Source: Bacteroidales bacterium (GTDB lineage Bacteria; Bacteroidota; Bacteroidia; Bacteroidales; Tenuifilaceae). Taken from it: a DNA stretch of 64,000 bases. The stretch is taken from assembly GCA_028680705.1 (NCBI GenBank), contig JAQUJY010000004.1:10425-74424 (forward strand), given 5' to 3'. Positions 62,863-64,000 of this stretch are shown piece by piece. A program made the translations under genes and the position numbers. The notes under the pieces are model-generated. The model was not told the DNA's origin and ran no database searches. It was given only the letters and a program-made list of their open reading frames with translations. Within the stretch, counting starts at the first letter, position 1. The number at the start of each line of letters is the position of its first letter.

Positions 62863-64000
62863 TATGACGCTTGTGGACTGGTCGAGGCTTCAGTTTGCCA
62901 TGACGGCAATTATTCACTGGCTGTTTATTCCGATTACTGTTGGAATAACATATATCATTGCCATTGCTCAAACCATACATGTTAAAACTGGCGACCCACA
63001 CTGGGAAAAAGTGGCCAAGTTTTGGGCAAAACTATTTGGGATAAACTTTGCCATTGGGGTTGGTACTGGAATAATTTTGGGGCTTGAGTTTGGCACAAAC
63101 TGGAGCAACTACTCGTGGATATCGGGCGATATTTTTGGTGCTCCCCTTGCTGCCGAAGGCATTATGGCTTTCTTCTTGGAATCGACCTTTATTGCCATAA
63201 TGTTTTTTGGATGGGGCAAGGTTGGCAAAAAGACTCATCTAGTTTCAACCTATCTAGTTGCCTTTGGGGCAAGCCTATCGGCACTGTGGATTTTGGTTGC
63301 CAACGCATGGATGAACAACCCTGTAGGAATGGTATTTAACCCAGATACTGCTCGACACGAGATGGTCGATTTTTGGAGCATACTTCTATCTCCCAATGCC
63401 ATAAATAAGTTTTTACACACCATCGGCTCGTGCTTTGTTATATCAGCATTCTTTGTTATTGCGGTTAGCGGCTGGTACCTGCTCAAAAAGCGAAATATCC
63501 TGTTGGCAAAGCGGAGCATTGTAATTGCTGGAGTTTTTGGTCTGCTCTCAAGCCTGTTTGTTGTGCTAACAGGTGATGGTTCGGCATACAACGTAGCTCA
63601 GCAACAGCCTGCAAAACTTGCTGCCATGGAAGGACTTTATGATGGTTCCGAGGGTGCTGGCCTTGTTGCCTTTGGCATACTAAATCCTGGCAAAAAGGTT
63701 GGCGATGATATAGACGATTTTATCATCAAAATTGAAATTCCTAAACTGCTATCGCTGCTTGGTTACAGAAGCCTTGATGCTTTTGTCCCTGGAGCAAACG
63801 ATTTAGTGTATGGCAACGAGAAGTACAATATCATGTCGGCCTCTGAAAAGATGGAGAAAGGCAAGGTTGCACTTAACGCCCTTGCAGCATACAAAGAGGC
63901 GCATACCCAAGGAGATTTGGAGCAGATGGAATACTCGCTCTCTGAATTTGAGGAGAATTACTACTACATGGGATATGGGTATTTGCATAACCCCGAGAGT
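62849..64000 (+). CDS. cydA: Cytochrome bd ubiquinol oxidase subunit I, 3' truncated by the window end
   Basis: MESIDMTLVDWSRLQFAMTAIIHWLFIPITVGITYIIAIAQTIHVKTGDPHWEKVAKFWAKLFGINFAIGVGTGIILGLEFGTNWSNYSW; frame open to 64000, hence absent from the ORF track. Confidence 0.95.
   Translation, partial: MESIDMTLVDWSRLQFAMTAIIHWLFIPITVGITYIIAIAQTIHVKTGDPHWEKVAKFWAKLFGINFAIGVGTGIILGLEFGTNWSNYSWISGDIFGAPLAAEGIMAFFLESTFIAIMFFGWGKVGKKTHLVSTYLVAFGASLSALWILVANAWMNNPVGMVFNPDTARHEMVDFWSILLSPNAINKFLHTIGSCFVISAFFVIAVSGWYLLKKRNILLAKRSIVIAGVFGLLSSLFVVLTGDGSAYNVAQQQPAKLAAMEGLYDGSEGAGLVAFGILNPGKKVGDDIDDFIIKIEIPKLLSLLGYRSLDAFVPGANDLVYGNEKYNIMSASEKMEKGKVALNALAAYKEAHTQGDLEQMEYSLSEFEENYYYMGYGYLHNPES

Overview
The window is a chromosomal segment from a Bacteroidetes/Bacteroidales-like bacterium. 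No CRISPR array, tRNA, rRNA or intact mobile element was found. Its core is an unbroken minus-strand ribosomal superoperon (about 14.3-32.2 kb): rpsL-rpsG-fusA-[S10]-[spc incl. secY-map-infA-rpmJ]-[alpha incl. rpoA]-rplQ, followed by eno. Two small genes missing from the supplied ORF track were read directly: rpmJ (L36) and rpmD (L30). The truncated cydA at the right edge was also read directly. The flanks carry typical Bacteroidetes genes: M28 peptidase, DUF4105, ALDH, LysE, a hybrid kinase, reg_prop-SpoIIE phosphatase, UbiD, a T9SS type-B sorted protein, TlpA/AsmA/DsbA-like, UvrD, a sigma54 response regulator, TonB receptor/DUF4249/DUF4412, glutaminyl cyclase, hydF and DUF4492-cydA. Best candidates for new biology: (1) a co-directional cluster at 56.08-61.13 kb of a SiaC-like phosphoprotein (NSSS at the expected NTSS phosphosite), a TPR-SpoIIE/PP2C phosphatase and two tandem secreted proteins sharing an N-terminal module, one with an OmpA domain and one with about five OmpL47-like repeats; (2) an EF-G paralog with non-canonical GTPase motifs, head-to-head with the canonical fusA operon and with an 11-A tract between its promoter elements; (3) a DsbA-like protein paired with a 10-Cys putative surface lipoprotein; (4) a hybrid histidine kinase whose ATPase domain looks catalytically dead; (5) a sigma54 response regulator without a DNA-binding domain; (6) a Fur-like palindrome upstream of a TonB receptor. 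All family calls were made by eye, without database searches.
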